Numbered from the stretch's first letter, positions 23,601 through 33,600 are shown. The stretch: 40,766 bases of DNA from Candidatus Bathyarchaeota archaeon (GCA_018396415.1 JAGTRE010000011.1:1-40766), one strand, 5' to 3'. Program-made: numbers and translations. The notes: generated from the sequence alone by a model not told the origin.

Positions 23601-23831
23601 ATGTCGGACTCAATTATTGAATTAGAAGATTCCACTAAATTGCAAGAAGTAGTAATTCGGAAAAAGGTTAGAAAAGGATTTCTAAGGACAAAGACCTACG
23701 AAAACCGACAGTTACTAATTAAAATCCCAAAAAATATTGGAGAGAAGCTAAACTGGAAGAAGGGAGATCAACTCTTACTTACGGTGATCAACGAAGCTGG
23801 CCAGACATTCCTTCAAATCCGACGAAAATAA
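23601..23831 (+). CDS. AbrB/SpoVT-like small protein
   Basis: This 76-residue basic protein has a core RQLLIKIPKNIGEKLNWKKGDQLLLTVINEAG that resembles the swapped-hairpin AbrB fold (strand, IP, helix, KGD, strand). It is probably a DNA-binding regulator or antitoxin-like protein. The start is ATG at 23601, with GTGGAAAG just upstream. It lies 55 bases after the RHH gene on the same strand and is probably co-transcribed. Assignment to AbrB rests on pattern only. Confidence 0.6.
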   Translation: MSDSIIELEDSTKLQEVVIRKKVRKGFLRTKTYENRQLLIKIPKNIGEKLNWKKGDQLLLTVINEAGQTFLQIRRK

Positions 23832-23881
23832 CGTATTTCGTGCCCTGGAATTAATTGATTAACTATTGATATAGATCTATT

Positions 23882-25168
23882 TCAAATAAGATAGGGCTTG
23901 ATAATTTCTAACTCTCTTCCATCTTTATCAAGTTTAACTTGGCCAAATTGGACAAATGCTATTTGGCTTTTCGTGGGTGTTAATACTTTCAAACTACGTC
24001 TCTCATAGTCTATTCCGGTGAGGATCCCAAGGCCAACGAACTTACGGTTAGAATCCAATAGTGCAACTAAGAGTCCTTGTTCTTCCCCTTCAATAACCAC
24101 ATGTACTTGTTTTCCCAACCTTTCTGACAAGCCAACGAGCTTGTTCTCGATTGAGGGTTTCCTCTTCTTTAACACGATTAATATAATTGAAGAAGTTTCT
24201 TCAGCATATGCGATAGCTTGTTCCAATGTTTTTTCGATTTCTCTTGTCTTATCTAAAGTTAGTGGTCGACCTGAACCTATGTACGCGTACTCTGTCTTTA
24301 CCCAATTGAGTGGCAATGAGTGCAGAGTAGCACCTTTAAGATACTTTCGATACGCTTGCTCACGAAGCTTTTTCCGTTCTTCGCGATCTCTGCGTTTGAT
24401 GTTTGGTGAGGACTTTAAACGGGTAATTGTAAAACGAGATTTCTCTAGTTCGGTTAGTATAGGCTCAAGTTCATTCTCTTGCTGTATTCCAATTATGAAA
24501 TTTGGCTCAAGACATTTCGCTATATTGACTTTGTATTCCATTGCCCCCTCACCTTGGACCCAACCATCAGTATTGACGATGACCAGATCCGCGCCCATGC
24601 CTAGGGCTTTACTCTTTAAGGCAGTTAACCCCGAGATAATTCGGTCCACTATACCACTTGGACTAGTCAAACCTACAAAGATGATGTTTTCAGCTCTTAA
24701 CATAAAGAAATCAGTGAGAGGCGCAGATAAGCTACCTAAACTAATTGTCGTTGGAGGTCCGATGTCTGATTGACCGATATCCGCGTCAATAATGGTTACT
24801 TTAAGTCCATACTTATGGCAGTAATTTGAAAGAAAGGTACAAAATGTTGTTTTCCCACAGTCAACGGCACCGACAACCATGACTAAACAGGGCTTCTCTA
24901 AATGCTGTATAATCTTCTCTGCCGATGCTTTCCAGTCTTCAGGTATAGTGTCTCCATCTATCTCTTCTGTTGTTGCCCCTTCACCTAAAGTGAGGTTAAC
25001 AATGGCATTTTCCTCGGCAAAGAAGGGTAGCGACCTACCTCTTCTGACCAAGAGTTGGTTATTCTTGGTCAACGTTGCGCCTAATGCGCTAATTTTTCCA
25101 TTTAGAATAACGATTGAGGCTGGTCCCCCGACAAGCAATGTCTTACCTTTTTCAATGGTTCTATACAT
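23882..25168 (-). CDS. Clp1/Grc3-type polynucleotide 5'-hydroxyl kinase
   Basis: This is a 428-residue RNA/DNA 5'-OH kinase. The N-terminal domain is beta-rich. The P-loop GAVDCGKTT (residues 100-108) is followed by IDADIGQSDIGPPTTISLG (Walker B and lid region) and a C-terminal beta domain. Archaeal Clp1 phosphorylates 5'-hydroxyl RNA ends, the kind made by the tRNA splicing endonuclease. That is a fitting activity for an organism with several BHB introns. I choose ATG at 25168, which has AGAGGAG 5 bases upstream and overlaps the upstream gene by 8 bases; a start at 25207 would add 13 residues within that gene. Confidence 0.9.
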   Translation of the reverse strand: MYRTIEKGKTLLVGGPASIVILNGKISALGATLTKNNQLLVRRGRSLPFFAEENAIVNLTLGEGATTEEIDGDTIPEDWKASAEKIIQHLEKPCLVMVVGAVDCGKTTFCTFLSNYCHKYGLKVTIIDADIGQSDIGPPTTISLGSLSAPLTDFFMLRAENIIFVGLTSPSGIVDRIISGLTALKSKALGMGADLVIVNTDGWVQGEGAMEYKVNIAKCLEPNFIIGIQQENELEPILTELEKSRFTITRLKSSPNIKRRDREERKKLREQAYRKYLKGATLHSLPLNWVKTEYAYIGSGRPLTLDKTREIEKTLEQAIAYAEETSSIILIVLKKRKPSIENKLVGLSERLGKQVHVVIEGEEQGLLVALLDSNRKFVGLGILTGIDYERRSLKVLTPTKSQIAFVQFGQVKLDKDGRELEIIKPYLI

Positions 25169-25793
25169 GCCTTCTCCTCTCAATTCGTTGTCCGCTTCGC
25201 CTTGCAATTTTCATCGCTGATGCAGCATCCCGGAGACCTCTTCTGCAAGTGAATATCTCTTTAGCTGAACGCGTAGTACCACTTTCGCTTACCGATTCCA
25301 AGGCTATACTGAAGGGTAATTGCTTGTTAAGAATAGATAATAGTCTATCACGATGTGCCTCTGCCCCATCGCCAATACGCACGATTTTTTGAGTGGCATC
25401 TATTTTTGTTATAAAATTACTTATCCAAGTGGCTGCTGTCTCAGCATCGCTGAAACTGGTCATTTCGAGGTTTTTTTCATCGCCAACTACTGCAACTCCA
25501 TAAGTCTTCCCGGGATCTACCCCTACGATCACCCGGTCAAATCGACGCTTCCCTAATAAAACCCTTACAGCTTGATTTACAACTTCAGATGGGTCTTCAC
25601 TCTCATATAAAAGCACAACTGCCTTACTTGGAAGAAGATGTTCTCTGGAGGTTGTGATAATGACTTTAACGTTTGGAGGGATAGCATCGGTTGGGCGTAA
25701 ACTGAGAAAAGGAAGATGCTTCTGTTTAAGCTCCGAAACTAGTTTGTAGTATGCCCTTCCCGAAAGAGTAACGATAGCGATTTGTTCACTCAT
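25161..25793 (-). CDS. RuvC/RNase H-fold-like archaeal protein
   Basis: This 210-residue protein has a first half that is a small alpha/beta domain (VIITTSREHLLPSKAVVLLYE). The second half begins RVIVGVDPGKTYGVAVVGD, the first strand of an RNase H/RuvC-like fold with its catalytic-type Asp. It also has VRIGDGAEAHRDRLLSIL and a conserved basic C-terminus rich in Arg. Similar archaeal proteins of unknown function exist (DUF460-like). It may be a nuclease or nucleic-acid-binding protein. Its overlap with the Clp1-type kinase gene (8 bases) suggests a shared RNA or DNA processing role. Confidence 0.6.
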   Translation of the reverse strand: MSEQIAIVTLSGRAYYKLVSELKQKHLPFLSLRPTDAIPPNVKVIITTSREHLLPSKAVVLLYESEDPSEVVNQAVRVLLGKRRFDRVIVGVDPGKTYGVAVVGDEKNLEMTSFSDAETAATWISNFITKIDATQKIVRIGDGAEAHRDRLLSILNKQLPFSIALESVSESGTTRSAKEIFTCRRGLRDAASAMKIARRSGQRIERRRHV

Positions 25794-25879
25794 TGGAGAA
25801 TCACATTGGCTCTTCTCTAAGATATAAACTATTAACTGAAGGGGTTACATATTGGCTTTCTTGATGGAGGGCGGCCTTA

Positions 25880-26590
25880 GTGGCTCGACTACCACCTGAG
25901 TCTATTTCCACCGGTAGTCACTATTTTGACAGGATACTTGGAAGTGGTTTTCCAAGCGGTCGCCTAACTCTTATCTACGGCCAGGCCGGAACTGGAAAGA
26001 CAACTCTTGTTATGCAGTGTGCCGTGAACTGCGCACGGCTGGGCTTCAAAACTATCTTTGTAGATTCCGATGGGACATTTTCCGTTGCTCGACTTTCTCA
26101 GATAGCGTATCATGACATTAATGTCGTTTCTCCGTTAATCATCCTCTTTACACCAAAAGTCTTTGAGGAGCAAACTCAGATTATTGAGCAGCTAGAAAGC
26201 TTTGTCACTCACCAAGTTGCTCTTATTGCAATTGACACGATCACTTCTCTCTATCGAGTGAGACTGGGAAGTCAAAATGATACATTTTCGTTAAACCGGG
26301 CCCTTAACAGGCAACTAGCTTATCTCTTGCAGTTGGCTAGGACACATAAAATAGTAATAATCGTGACTAGTCAAGTGCGTAGTATGTTTGGAAACAAAAT
26401 AGCAGAAGAGCAGATAGAGCCGGTGGCAACCCGCGCAGTTAAATTCTGGGCGGAAATAATTGTTAACTTAAAATCTACGCAACGCCCAACAGTTAAAGAA
26501 GCTGTAGTGGAAAAGTATCTCTCTCGTGAAAGCCCTAAAGCAAAGTGCCGTTTCGCTTTAACAGACATAGGTATTAAAGATGCTGATTGA
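25880..26590 (+). CDS. radB: RadB, RecA-family recombination paralogue
   Basis: This 236-residue protein is a single RecA core without the N-terminal HhH domain of RadA, the hallmark of RadB. Walker A is GQAGTGKTTL and Walker B is VALIAIDTITSL. The L2/arginine region is VTSQVRSMFGNK, and the C-terminus includes KAKCRFALTDIGI. RadB assists RadA in homologous recombination. The start is GTG at 25880 with GGAGG 9 bases upstream. A TATA-like GATATAAAC about 50 bases before it may be its promoter. It is divergent from the RuvC-fold gene and followed by carS 27 bases later. Confidence 0.92.
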   Translation: MARLPPESISTGSHYFDRILGSGFPSGRLTLIYGQAGTGKTTLVMQCAVNCARLGFKTIFVDSDGTFSVARLSQIAYHDINVVSPLIILFTPKVFEEQTQIIEQLESFVTHQVALIAIDTITSLYRVRLGSQNDTFSLNRALNRQLAYLLQLARTHKIVIIVTSQVRSMFGNKIAEEQIEPVATRAVKFWAEIIVNLKSTQRPTVKEAVVEKYLSRESPKAKCRFALTDIGIKDAD

Positions 26591-26617
26591 TAATTCTTTT
26601 TACACGTGAAGCGATGA

Positions 26618-27103
26618 ATGATCGATTTCGATGCATTAACCATGTTTCAGGCTTTATATTATATTCTACCGGCTTACGTTGCCAATGCTGTACCCACTGT
26701 TTTTGGTGGCGGCTCCCAAATTGACTTTGGTCGAAACTTCATTGATGGACGACCATTGTTTGGACCTCATAAGACAATTCGCGGATTTTTTTCTGGTTTA
26801 ATTGCTGGAGTAATAATCGGCTTTCTTCAAGGAACGATCGTTTTAGGATTTCTATTGTCTATAGGCGCCTTGATCGGAGATTTAGTAGGTGCGTTTGCAA
26901 AGAGGCGACTAAGCATTCCATCCGGATATCCATTTCCGGTTTTTGATCAACTTGGATTTGTCGTAGCCGCATTGATATTTGGCTCGTTTCTTCTACCGCT
27001 TGAGTGGCCCAAGATTTTTTTCGTGCTTTTTTTCACTCCAATAATTCATGTATCCACAAATGCCTTTGCTTATTTCCTTAAAATAAAAGATGATCCTTGG
27101 TGA
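26618..27103 (+). CDS. carS: CDP-archaeol synthase
   Basis: This 161-residue integral membrane CTP transferase makes CDP-archaeol from digeranylgeranylglyceryl phosphate, the step before polar head group addition in archaeal lipids. The CarS signatures are clear: DGRPLFGPHKTIRGF, IGDLVGAFAKRRL and PVFDQLGFVVAALIFG. Four to five hydrophobic segments are visible. The start is ATG at 26618; ATG at 26642 would begin MFQALYY, nearer the usual family start. It shares a lipid theme with the mevalonate operon at 15489-18463. Confidence 0.93.
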   Translation: MIDFDALTMFQALYYILPAYVANAVPTVFGGGSQIDFGRNFIDGRPLFGPHKTIRGFFSGLIAGVIIGFLQGTIVLGFLLSIGALIGDLVGAFAKRRLSIPSGYPFPVFDQLGFVVAALIFGSFLLPLEWPKIFFVLFFTPIIHVSTNAFAYFLKIKDDPW

Positions 27104-27120
27104 TTTTTAAATTGTTAATC

Positions 27121-27549
27121 TCAACCGGCCATTTTTTGGCCGAGAACATATAAACCCCCGAAGAAAGCCAGTACGATCATGACCGTCCCGATAAGAAGAA
27201 GAATGGATGCCTGCCTTGGTCTATATACATATCTCGTGCTCCGGTAAGCTATAAAAAACCCAGAGATTCCGGCAACATAAAGGAACAGGGCGATTAGACT
27301 TTCGTTCAACGTTTGACGACTGATGTCGCGTGGAACATAAAAAGTCCAGTATTGCTCGGATCCTGGCATAACCGCTAGTGGTTTCTCCATTATGTCATAA
27401 ATCCCTCCACTAAGGATGAAGATTGAGGTGAGTATAAGAAGTAGTGTTATTGGCACCGACGAGGGTTTTACAAAGCGTATATGGGGAGGACGAAATCCCC
27501 CTAACCCTCTAAATGGTATTCGCCTCATGCGTCCAGTAGTTTTAGACAA
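27121..27549 (-). CDS. OSTC/Ost3-Ost6-like membrane protein
   Basis: This 142-residue protein has three hydrophobic segments: VPITLLLILTSIFILSGGIYDI, SLIALFLYVAGISGFFIAY and ILLLIGTVMIVLAFFGGLYVL. Key features match the eukaryotic OSTC/DC2 subunit of oligosaccharyltransferase: a basic N-terminus with PS before TM1, GGIYDIMEKP at its end, an extramembrane loop, then TM2 ending in RS and a final TM pair. This is pattern recognition only; no catalytic motif exists in the family. The catalytic AglB/Stt3 is encoded at 34237-36291, so an accessory role in protein N-glycosylation is reasonable. The start is TTG at 27549, with GAGGA just upstream. It lies downstream of a small zinc gene and topA on the same strand. 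Confidence 0.65.
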   Translation of the reverse strand: MSKTTGRMRRIPFRGLGGFRPPHIRFVKPSSVPITLLLILTSIFILSGGIYDIMEKPLAVMPGSEQYWTFYVPRDISRQTLNESLIALFLYVAGISGFFIAYRSTRYVYRPRQASILLLIGTVMIVLAFFGGLYVLGQKMAG

Positions 27550-27573
27550 ATCAATCTTCCTCGTAAATATTTA

Positions 27574-27819
27574 TCATTCTATCTTTTGCGGATGCGCATC
27601 GCTTAAGAGTTTACCTTGATTTCTTATAAGGACTTCAACAACCTCCACAACCCAGCGCCCAGTATAAGGGTTCCTCGCAATTTCTTTCAAATATTCCTCC
27701 CACGTAATATTCATAGCTCGTTTCCACTCTTCGAACTTCTGCAAAAGATTTTCATAAGCTCTTTTATGCGATTGGCAAAGAATCTCTTCAGACTCCTTGT
27801 TGCAGACGACGCAATGCAA
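27574..27819 (-). CDS. Small zinc-finger-like protein
   Basis: This 81-residue protein starts HCVVCNKESEEILCQSH, a CxxC...CxxH zinc-type motif, followed by charged helices (YENLLQKFEEWKRAM, EEYLKEIARN) and a hydrophobic helix VVEVVEVLI. Its function is unknown. The start is TTG at 27819, overlapping the 3' end of topA by 32 bases in another frame, with GAGGAG 10 bases upstream. It is translationally linked with topA and followed by the OSTC-like gene 24 bases later. Confidence 0.75.
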   Translation of the reverse strand: MHCVVCNKESEEILCQSHKRAYENLLQKFEEWKRAMNITWEEYLKEIARNPYTGRWVVEVVEVLIRNQGKLLSDAHPQKIE

Positions 27820-29905
27820 ATTGTTTACGCTCCTCTTTGGTTGGACATTTAGAATAAATGCAGAGATTCCATGGACGTCTATTTCTCGCTTGAACCCTAA
27901 CTATCGGCCAGTGGCAAATAGTGCAAACCTTACCCGTTGGTTTAATTATAGCAAACTGAGGTAATGGCGCAGAAGCCTCACAAAGTCCAGTCTTGTAATT
28001 CGTGCACCCAACAAACTGCTTACCAGTCTTTTTTGACCTTATGATTAATAACTTCCCAGTTTTGCATATAGGACAGTTTCCAAGAACTCTTTCCTCCAAG
28101 CGGCTAAGCCTGATTGCTTCGCTTAATCTCTCTCCGAGGGTTTTTTCATTCATCTTTAAATTTTCCAGAATTGGCTTTAAATACCCAACTGCCTCCATCA
28201 AAACATTTCTTCGGATCTCCATTCTAGTCTCTATCTTCTCCATTTTGCTCTCAAGTTCTTTAGTTAGCTCAATGGAGATAACAGTCGGGCAGATAGATTC
28301 CAAGATTTCAGTTACGTTAAAACCTAAATCTGTAACTACGATTCGCTCATCTCGAATATACCCCCGATTGTAGAGGGTATCTATAATCTCTGCCCTAGTA
28401 GCTTTGGTCCCGATACCTTGTTCTTCCATCAATTTCAGAAGACTGCTAGGGTTGTAACGCGGCGGGGGCTGAGAGAACTTATCTTCTCGCGCTATTTCCT
28501 TGATAACTATTTTTTGACCCTTCTCTAAATGTGGTAGTAAAACTTCATCGCTCTTAGAATACGGCTGATAAAATTTTAGCCATCCATCTTCTAAAATTCT
28601 TCTTCCATGGAGAAAGAAAGTATATCCATTAATAGCAATCGTTACTTTTACTCCTTGTTTTATTGCCGGATTGCTAAAAACAGCCATGAATCGCTTAACG
28701 ATCAAATCAAAAATTTTCTTTTCACCAACTTCAAGCGATCGTTCAGGCAGATTACCAGTCGGGTAGACTGCGGGGTGGGCGGGATCTTCTCTCACACCTT
28801 CATTCGGTTTCAGTGTTGTTTTAGCTAGCAACTCTGATGCAAGGTTTTGATATTCGGGATTACGCCTTAACGAAGTTAAAATTTCATCGTAACCAATAGT
28901 GGGAGGAAGCTTCTGGCTGCTGGTTCTTGGGTAAGAGATTAATGCGTCTAAGTAAAGTCGCTCAGCTATGCTGAGTGTTCGACTGGGAGTGAAACCGAAA
29001 AGTCGGTAGGCCTCCGCCTGTAGTGCCCCAATGTCAAATGGAACTGGCGGTGCCTGACGGAAAGTCCTAACTTCAATTTCCTTCACAGATGCGGTTTTGC
29101 CAGCACATGCCCTAACTATTTCATCTGCTTCGACTTTTTGTTCAATCCGTTCCCTTTCGAATTCTGCATCGTAAACAGCCCCGTTAATTTCGACTGTAGC
29201 CTTTATCACCCAAAATGGAGTTGGAACGAAAGCTTGTATTTCTCTCTCACGTTCAACCAGGAATTTTAACGTTGGACCCTGAACCCGTCCGGTGCTTAGC
29301 GTAGCATATTTTTTGCTCCAGTTATTTGCTGCTAACGTAAGCGCACGAGATAAGTTAATGCCATAAAGCCAGTCTACTTCATGTCGTGTTTGTCCAGCTT
29401 CTGCAAGAGAGAAATCTAAGTGTGGCATGAGATTATTATAAGCCTCTTCCAATTCTTTTTTCGTCAGAGTTGAAAACTTCATTCGCTTAGCATTTTTTTC
29501 AGCGTTGTTACAGGCATACTTTAATATAGTGTAGCCAATTAAACTGCCCTCAATATCATAGTCGCAACCATTGATAAAAGTGGAGGCTCCGTTAGCAAGT
29601 TTTGAAATAGTTTTCAACCAGTTTTTAGTTCGTTGCGCTCCCCGTTCTACAGCGTATTTAGGAAACCATTTAAAATTGAAAACAGGATAGTAGTTTCGTC
29701 TTCCCCTTTCTTGGGCTACTGTATAAAGATGTCCTAGTGCAGGAACTACAACGATTTTTTCATCGTTATGGTGAGCTTCATAATAGGGCACATTATATGC
29801 CACGATTTTCCTAGGTTTTTCATTATCGTCTAAAGCTTGAGCGATTCGCAGGGCCGCATCTGGTTTCTCAGCAATTATCAGTGTATATTTATCTTTGGAA
29901 CTCAC
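27788..29905 (-). CDS. topA: DNA topoisomerase I (type IA)
   Basis: This 705-residue enzyme relaxes negative supercoils by single-strand passage. The TOPRIM domain has IIAEKPDAALRIA with catalytic Glu and CDYDIEGSLIGY as the DxDxEG motif. The nucleophilic Tyr lies in LISYPRTSSQ (about residue 325). RVQGPTLKFLVERE and GIGTKATRAEIIDTL are further core segments. Two C-terminal Cys4 zinc elements follow (CPICKTGKL...CTNYKTGLC and CTICHWP...CIYSKC). There is no helicase domain, so it is not reverse gyrase. Confidence 0.95.
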   Translation of the reverse strand: MSSKDKYTLIIAEKPDAALRIAQALDDNEKPRKIVAYNVPYYEAHHNDEKIVVVPALGHLYTVAQERGRRNYYPVFNFKWFPKYAVERGAQRTKNWLKTISKLANGASTFINGCDYDIEGSLIGYTILKYACNNAEKNAKRMKFSTLTKKELEEAYNNLMPHLDFSLAEAGQTRHEVDWLYGINLSRALTLAANNWSKKYATLSTGRVQGPTLKFLVEREREIQAFVPTPFWVIKATVEINGAVYDAEFERERIEQKVEADEIVRACAGKTASVKEIEVRTFRQAPPVPFDIGALQAEAYRLFGFTPSRTLSIAERLYLDALISYPRTSSQKLPPTIGYDEILTSLRRNPEYQNLASELLAKTTLKPNEGVREDPAHPAVYPTGNLPERSLEVGEKKIFDLIVKRFMAVFSNPAIKQGVKVTIAINGYTFFLHGRRILEDGWLKFYQPYSKSDEVLLPHLEKGQKIVIKEIAREDKFSQPPPRYNPSSLLKLMEEQGIGTKATRAEIIDTLYNRGYIRDERIVVTDLGFNVTEILESICPTVISIELTKELESKMEKIETRMEIRRNVLMEAVGYLKPILENLKMNEKTLGERLSEAIRLSRLEERVLGNCPICKTGKLLIIRSKKTGKQFVGCTNYKTGLCEASAPLPQFAIIKPTGKVCTICHWPIVRVQARNRRPWNLCIYSKCPTKEERKQFALRRLQQGV

Positions 29906-29993
29906 TAATGCACCCTCTTTGCGCCTTTGAAGAGAACAAACAGAAACTTAAAATTTATGTGTAGGCGCTCCATATTTGCGAGGAAGATGAGTA

Positions 29994-30158
29994 ATGCCCC
30001 AACGTATCATTTGTGAGAACTGTGGTTCAGTCCTTTATAGTGGTATGGAGCTAAAACCTCCAGACGAGGTTAGTCAACAATATGGTGGGAAATGCCCACA
30101 TTGCGGGAAAAAACTGGTTTTTCGTCCGGAAAAAGTTGATATTAAGGTATTAGAGTAG
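29994..30158 (+). CDS. 54-residue zinc-ribbon protein
   Basis: A short gene from ATG at 29994 to TAG at 30156-30158. The protein has IICENCGSVLYSG and GGKCPHCGKKLVFRPEK, two CxxC knuckles about 24 residues apart, i.e. a complete zinc ribbon. It ends VDIKVLE. GAGG lies 10 bases upstream of the start, and TTAAAATTTAT near 29948-29958 may be its TATA box. Similar tiny zinc proteins are common in archaea; the function is unknown. It stands between divergent topA and gcvH. Confidence 0.8.
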   Translation: MPQRIICENCGSVLYSGMELKPPDEVSQQYGGKCPHCGKKLVFRPEKVDIKVLE

Positions 30159-30230
30159 AAAGCCAAAACTTTAGATATAATTTCTAAACATAAGCAAGCA
30201 AATATAGCAAAGCTTGGATGGTGATCGTTT

Positions 30231-30653
30231 GTGAAAATCGACGACTATGAAATACCGGACAATTTACATTATAGTAAAGACCATTTGTGGGCTCAAATCG
30301 ATGGGGATAAAGTTAAGGTTGGCTTAACCGATTATGCCCAAAAAGCCTTGCATGAAATTGTGTTTATAGATGTCACAGGTGCAGGACTAACGGTAACACA
30401 ATCACAGACGTTAGGGACGGTAGAATCTGTGAAAGCTGTCTCTGAGATGCTTTCACCGGTTTCAGGGGAGGTTATCGAGGTTAACGACAAAATTTCCAGT
30501 AACCCGGAACTAGTTAACAAAGATCCCTATGGTGAGGGCTGGATTGCTATAATAAAATCTCCAAACATAGATGCGGATCTAAAAAATTTAATGACTGCCG
30601 AACAATACGCAACATATGTTAAACAACTGCTTGAAGCGAGCCGCGCAACTTAA
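30231..30653 (+). CDS. gcvH: Glycine cleavage system H protein (lipoyl carrier)
   Basis: The protein has 140 residues. The lipoyl-lysine site is ESVKAVSEM (Lys 68), within the usual H-protein frame: YSKDHLWAQIDGDKVKVGLTDYAQ...VFIDVTG, LGTVESVK, SPVSGEVIEVN and DPYGEGWIAII. It shuttles the aminomethyl group between P, T and L proteins. None of these is nearby, so it may also serve as a general lipoyl carrier. The start is GTG at 30231, preceded by GGTGAT. A TATA-like TTTAGATATAAT lies about 60 bases upstream. Confidence 0.95.
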   Translation: MKIDDYEIPDNLHYSKDHLWAQIDGDKVKVGLTDYAQKALHEIVFIDVTGAGLTVTQSQTLGTVESVKAVSEMLSPVSGEVIEVNDKISSNPELVNKDPYGEGWIAIIKSPNIDADLKNLMTAEQYATYVKQLLEASRAT

Positions 30654-30671
30654 AGCATTATTAACAAACCT

Positions 30672-33600
30672 TTACGAGCACCGCTCTAAGCTTACTGTAA
30701 TACTTTCTCCTTCGATATCCCAGACTTTAAAATACATCCCCGGCGATGGGCTAAACGGTTCATCAGGCTCTAAAATTACAAGCTCCTTTATACGAACTTC
30801 CGATAAAATATAATCTTGCATTTTACGCAATAAATTCGCTGTCTCTTTCTCTCGCGGTTTAATAACAAGGTTTACATATTCTTCGATTTTAAGGTCCATT
30901 TCTTTACGCATGAGTTGAGCTCTTCTTACTACCTCTCTGCTGATAGCTTCAGCTAGCAACTCTGGCGTCATTGTCGTATCAACGTATACCACACCGTATT
31001 TTGAAGGGGCCATGGAAATATGCGGAGGTAATTCCTCTTTAACTAAAAGATCATCGGGTGTCAACTTTAATTCAGTGCCATCATCAAGTTTAAGGAGGAA
31101 AAAGCCTGCCTGCGCTAATTGGTCCTTAACTGTCTGACCATCAAGGGATTTAAGCTTCTTCGCCAATTCCGCAGTTTTACCTTTAATCCGGGGACCTAAC
31201 CTAGCGTAGTTTGGCTCAACAATTTTCTTAACAAACGTAGGTTCTTTACCTAGAGGTATAAGTGAGAGTTCTTTAGAGTTTGTTTGATCTAGAAAAACAC
31301 CGCGAAAAGTATTCAAGGCCCTATAAGTTGCGTCATCTGCGGTTGCGACATATACCTGCCTAACTGGCCATCTTAGTTTTACCTGCTTTTTCTGTCTAGC
31401 ATAAGCTACTGCAGAGGTCAAACTTCTAATAATCTCCATTTGAAGTTCAAGACTTTTATCTATGAGTTCTAGCCTTGGTTTAGGCCAATTACACATATGC
31501 ACACTTTCTGGGGCATCCGACGATGACCACCTTACTAAATGCTGGTATAGTTTCTCTGCGGTATAGGGAGCGAGAGGCGCCATTAATCTCAGGATTGTTT
31601 CTAAGGTCTCATATAATGTGGCGTAAGCAGCTAGTTTGTCGGGATGCTCCTTCTCGATCCATACTCGAGGCCTTACCAATCGAACATAGAGGTGGCTAAG
31701 ATCTTCCGTAATGAAAGTCAAAAGACTTCGAACAGCTTGGTGTAAAAGCAGATTTTCAAGGTTCTGGGTAACCTCGTTGACAAGCGATTGTGTTTTGGAG
31801 AGTAGCCAGCGATCCTCCGGCCTTAAATAATCTTTGAGTTTCTCTAGTGACCAAAGCTTTGGATCAAAATCATCTAGATCCATGTAGGTTGTTGCGAATA
31901 CAAAGACATTCCAAAGCACAGCTAACGATTTAGTGATTTGCTCCACTTCGTCAAGATCAAAATTAAGTGACTCCCAGGGCGCGGATTTACCAAGCATGTA
32001 AAGTCTTAAAGGGTCCGCACCAACTTTATCAAATGCGTCCATAGACCAAACAACATTCCCTCGAGACTTTGACATTTTTTGGCCATATTTATCAAGAATA
32101 TGCCCTTGGCATAGAACTCTCTTGTAGGGGCTTCGACCAAAAAGCATCACGCTAGTGAAAATTAATGAGTAAAACCATCCGCGAGTCTGATCTACAGCCT
32201 CGGTTATAAAATCGTAGGGGAACACTTTGTTAAAGATGGTTTTATCCTCAAGATAGTTTATACTTGCGGCGTGAGCAACGCCAGAGTCAAACCAACAGTC
32301 AACAACAAAATTTACCCTACGCATATCGCCATCACATTTAGGACATTTAAGAATAACCAAGTCAATCCAGGGGCGATGAAGTTCCAAATGTTCCGGAAGG
32401 AATTTAGCCTTCACTTTCAATTCATTTTTAGAAGCAATAACCTCACGTTCACCGCATGTAGAGCATATCCACACGTTAAGAGGAGAACCCCAGATACGTG
32501 AACGAGAGAGACACCAATCCTCTGCATTTATTAACCAATCGTAAAAACGACTTGAACCAGCCCATTCTGGTATCCAATCTACCTTCTTATTTTCATCCAA
32601 AATTAGTTGTTTAATTGGTGCAATACGGATGAACCATTGCTTATCAGTTCGATAAACTAGCGGCGAATCACATCGCCAACAAAAGGGATACTCGTGTTCA
32701 ATCGTTCCAAATTTAACTAGCAAATTCTTCTTTTGAAGATCAGAAATTATTTCTTGATCGGCATCCTTGACGAATTTACCTGTATATTTCCCCGCGTCAT
32801 CAGTGAATCGACCTCTTTGATCTACTGGGCAAAATGTTGGAAGTCCATACTTCTTACCTATTTCAAAATCCTCTGGCCCATGTGCTGGCGCTGTATGTAC
32901 GCAACCAGTTCCCTCTTCTAAAGTTACATGCTCACCGCAAATTACTGCGTGATCATACCTGCCAGTGTGACTACTATGCTTTAGAAGCTCATCAAGGAAT
33001 GGGTGCTCATATTTCAATCCTTCAAGTGTCTTCCCTACGAGTGTTTCTATTACCTCATAACTGGTTATTCCTACGGCTTGCATGACCGACTCAATTAGCT
33101 GCTCAGCAAGAATCCATACCTCATCACCAACTCTAACCCGCGCATATTTATAGTCTGGATGAATACAAACAGCTTCGTTCCCAAGAAGGGTCCATGGAGT
33201 AGTAGTCCAAATTATAATGTATTCATTTTTCTTTCCGCTCATTGGGAATTTGACATAAATTGAGGGGTCTGTTACAGTAGTATATCCCAAGGCTACTTCA
33301 TGACCAGAAAGGGGTGTTTCGCACCTAGGACAAGTTGGTACAACTTTGAAGTCTTCAACAAGCAATCTCTTCTCATCAGCTTTCTTGATAGCCCACCATA
33401 CAAACTCTATGTACTCGTCCGTCCGTGTTTCGTATGCATTATCAAAATCTAGCAACAATCCAAGCCGTTCAGACGCGTTTCTCCAGTGCTCTATATAAAA
33501 GTCAACTAGGTCCTTACACATTTCCACAAACTTCTCGAGGCCTACTCTCTCCTCTATGTCCTTTTTTGAGGTAATTCCCAGTTTCTTCTCAACTTCTAAC

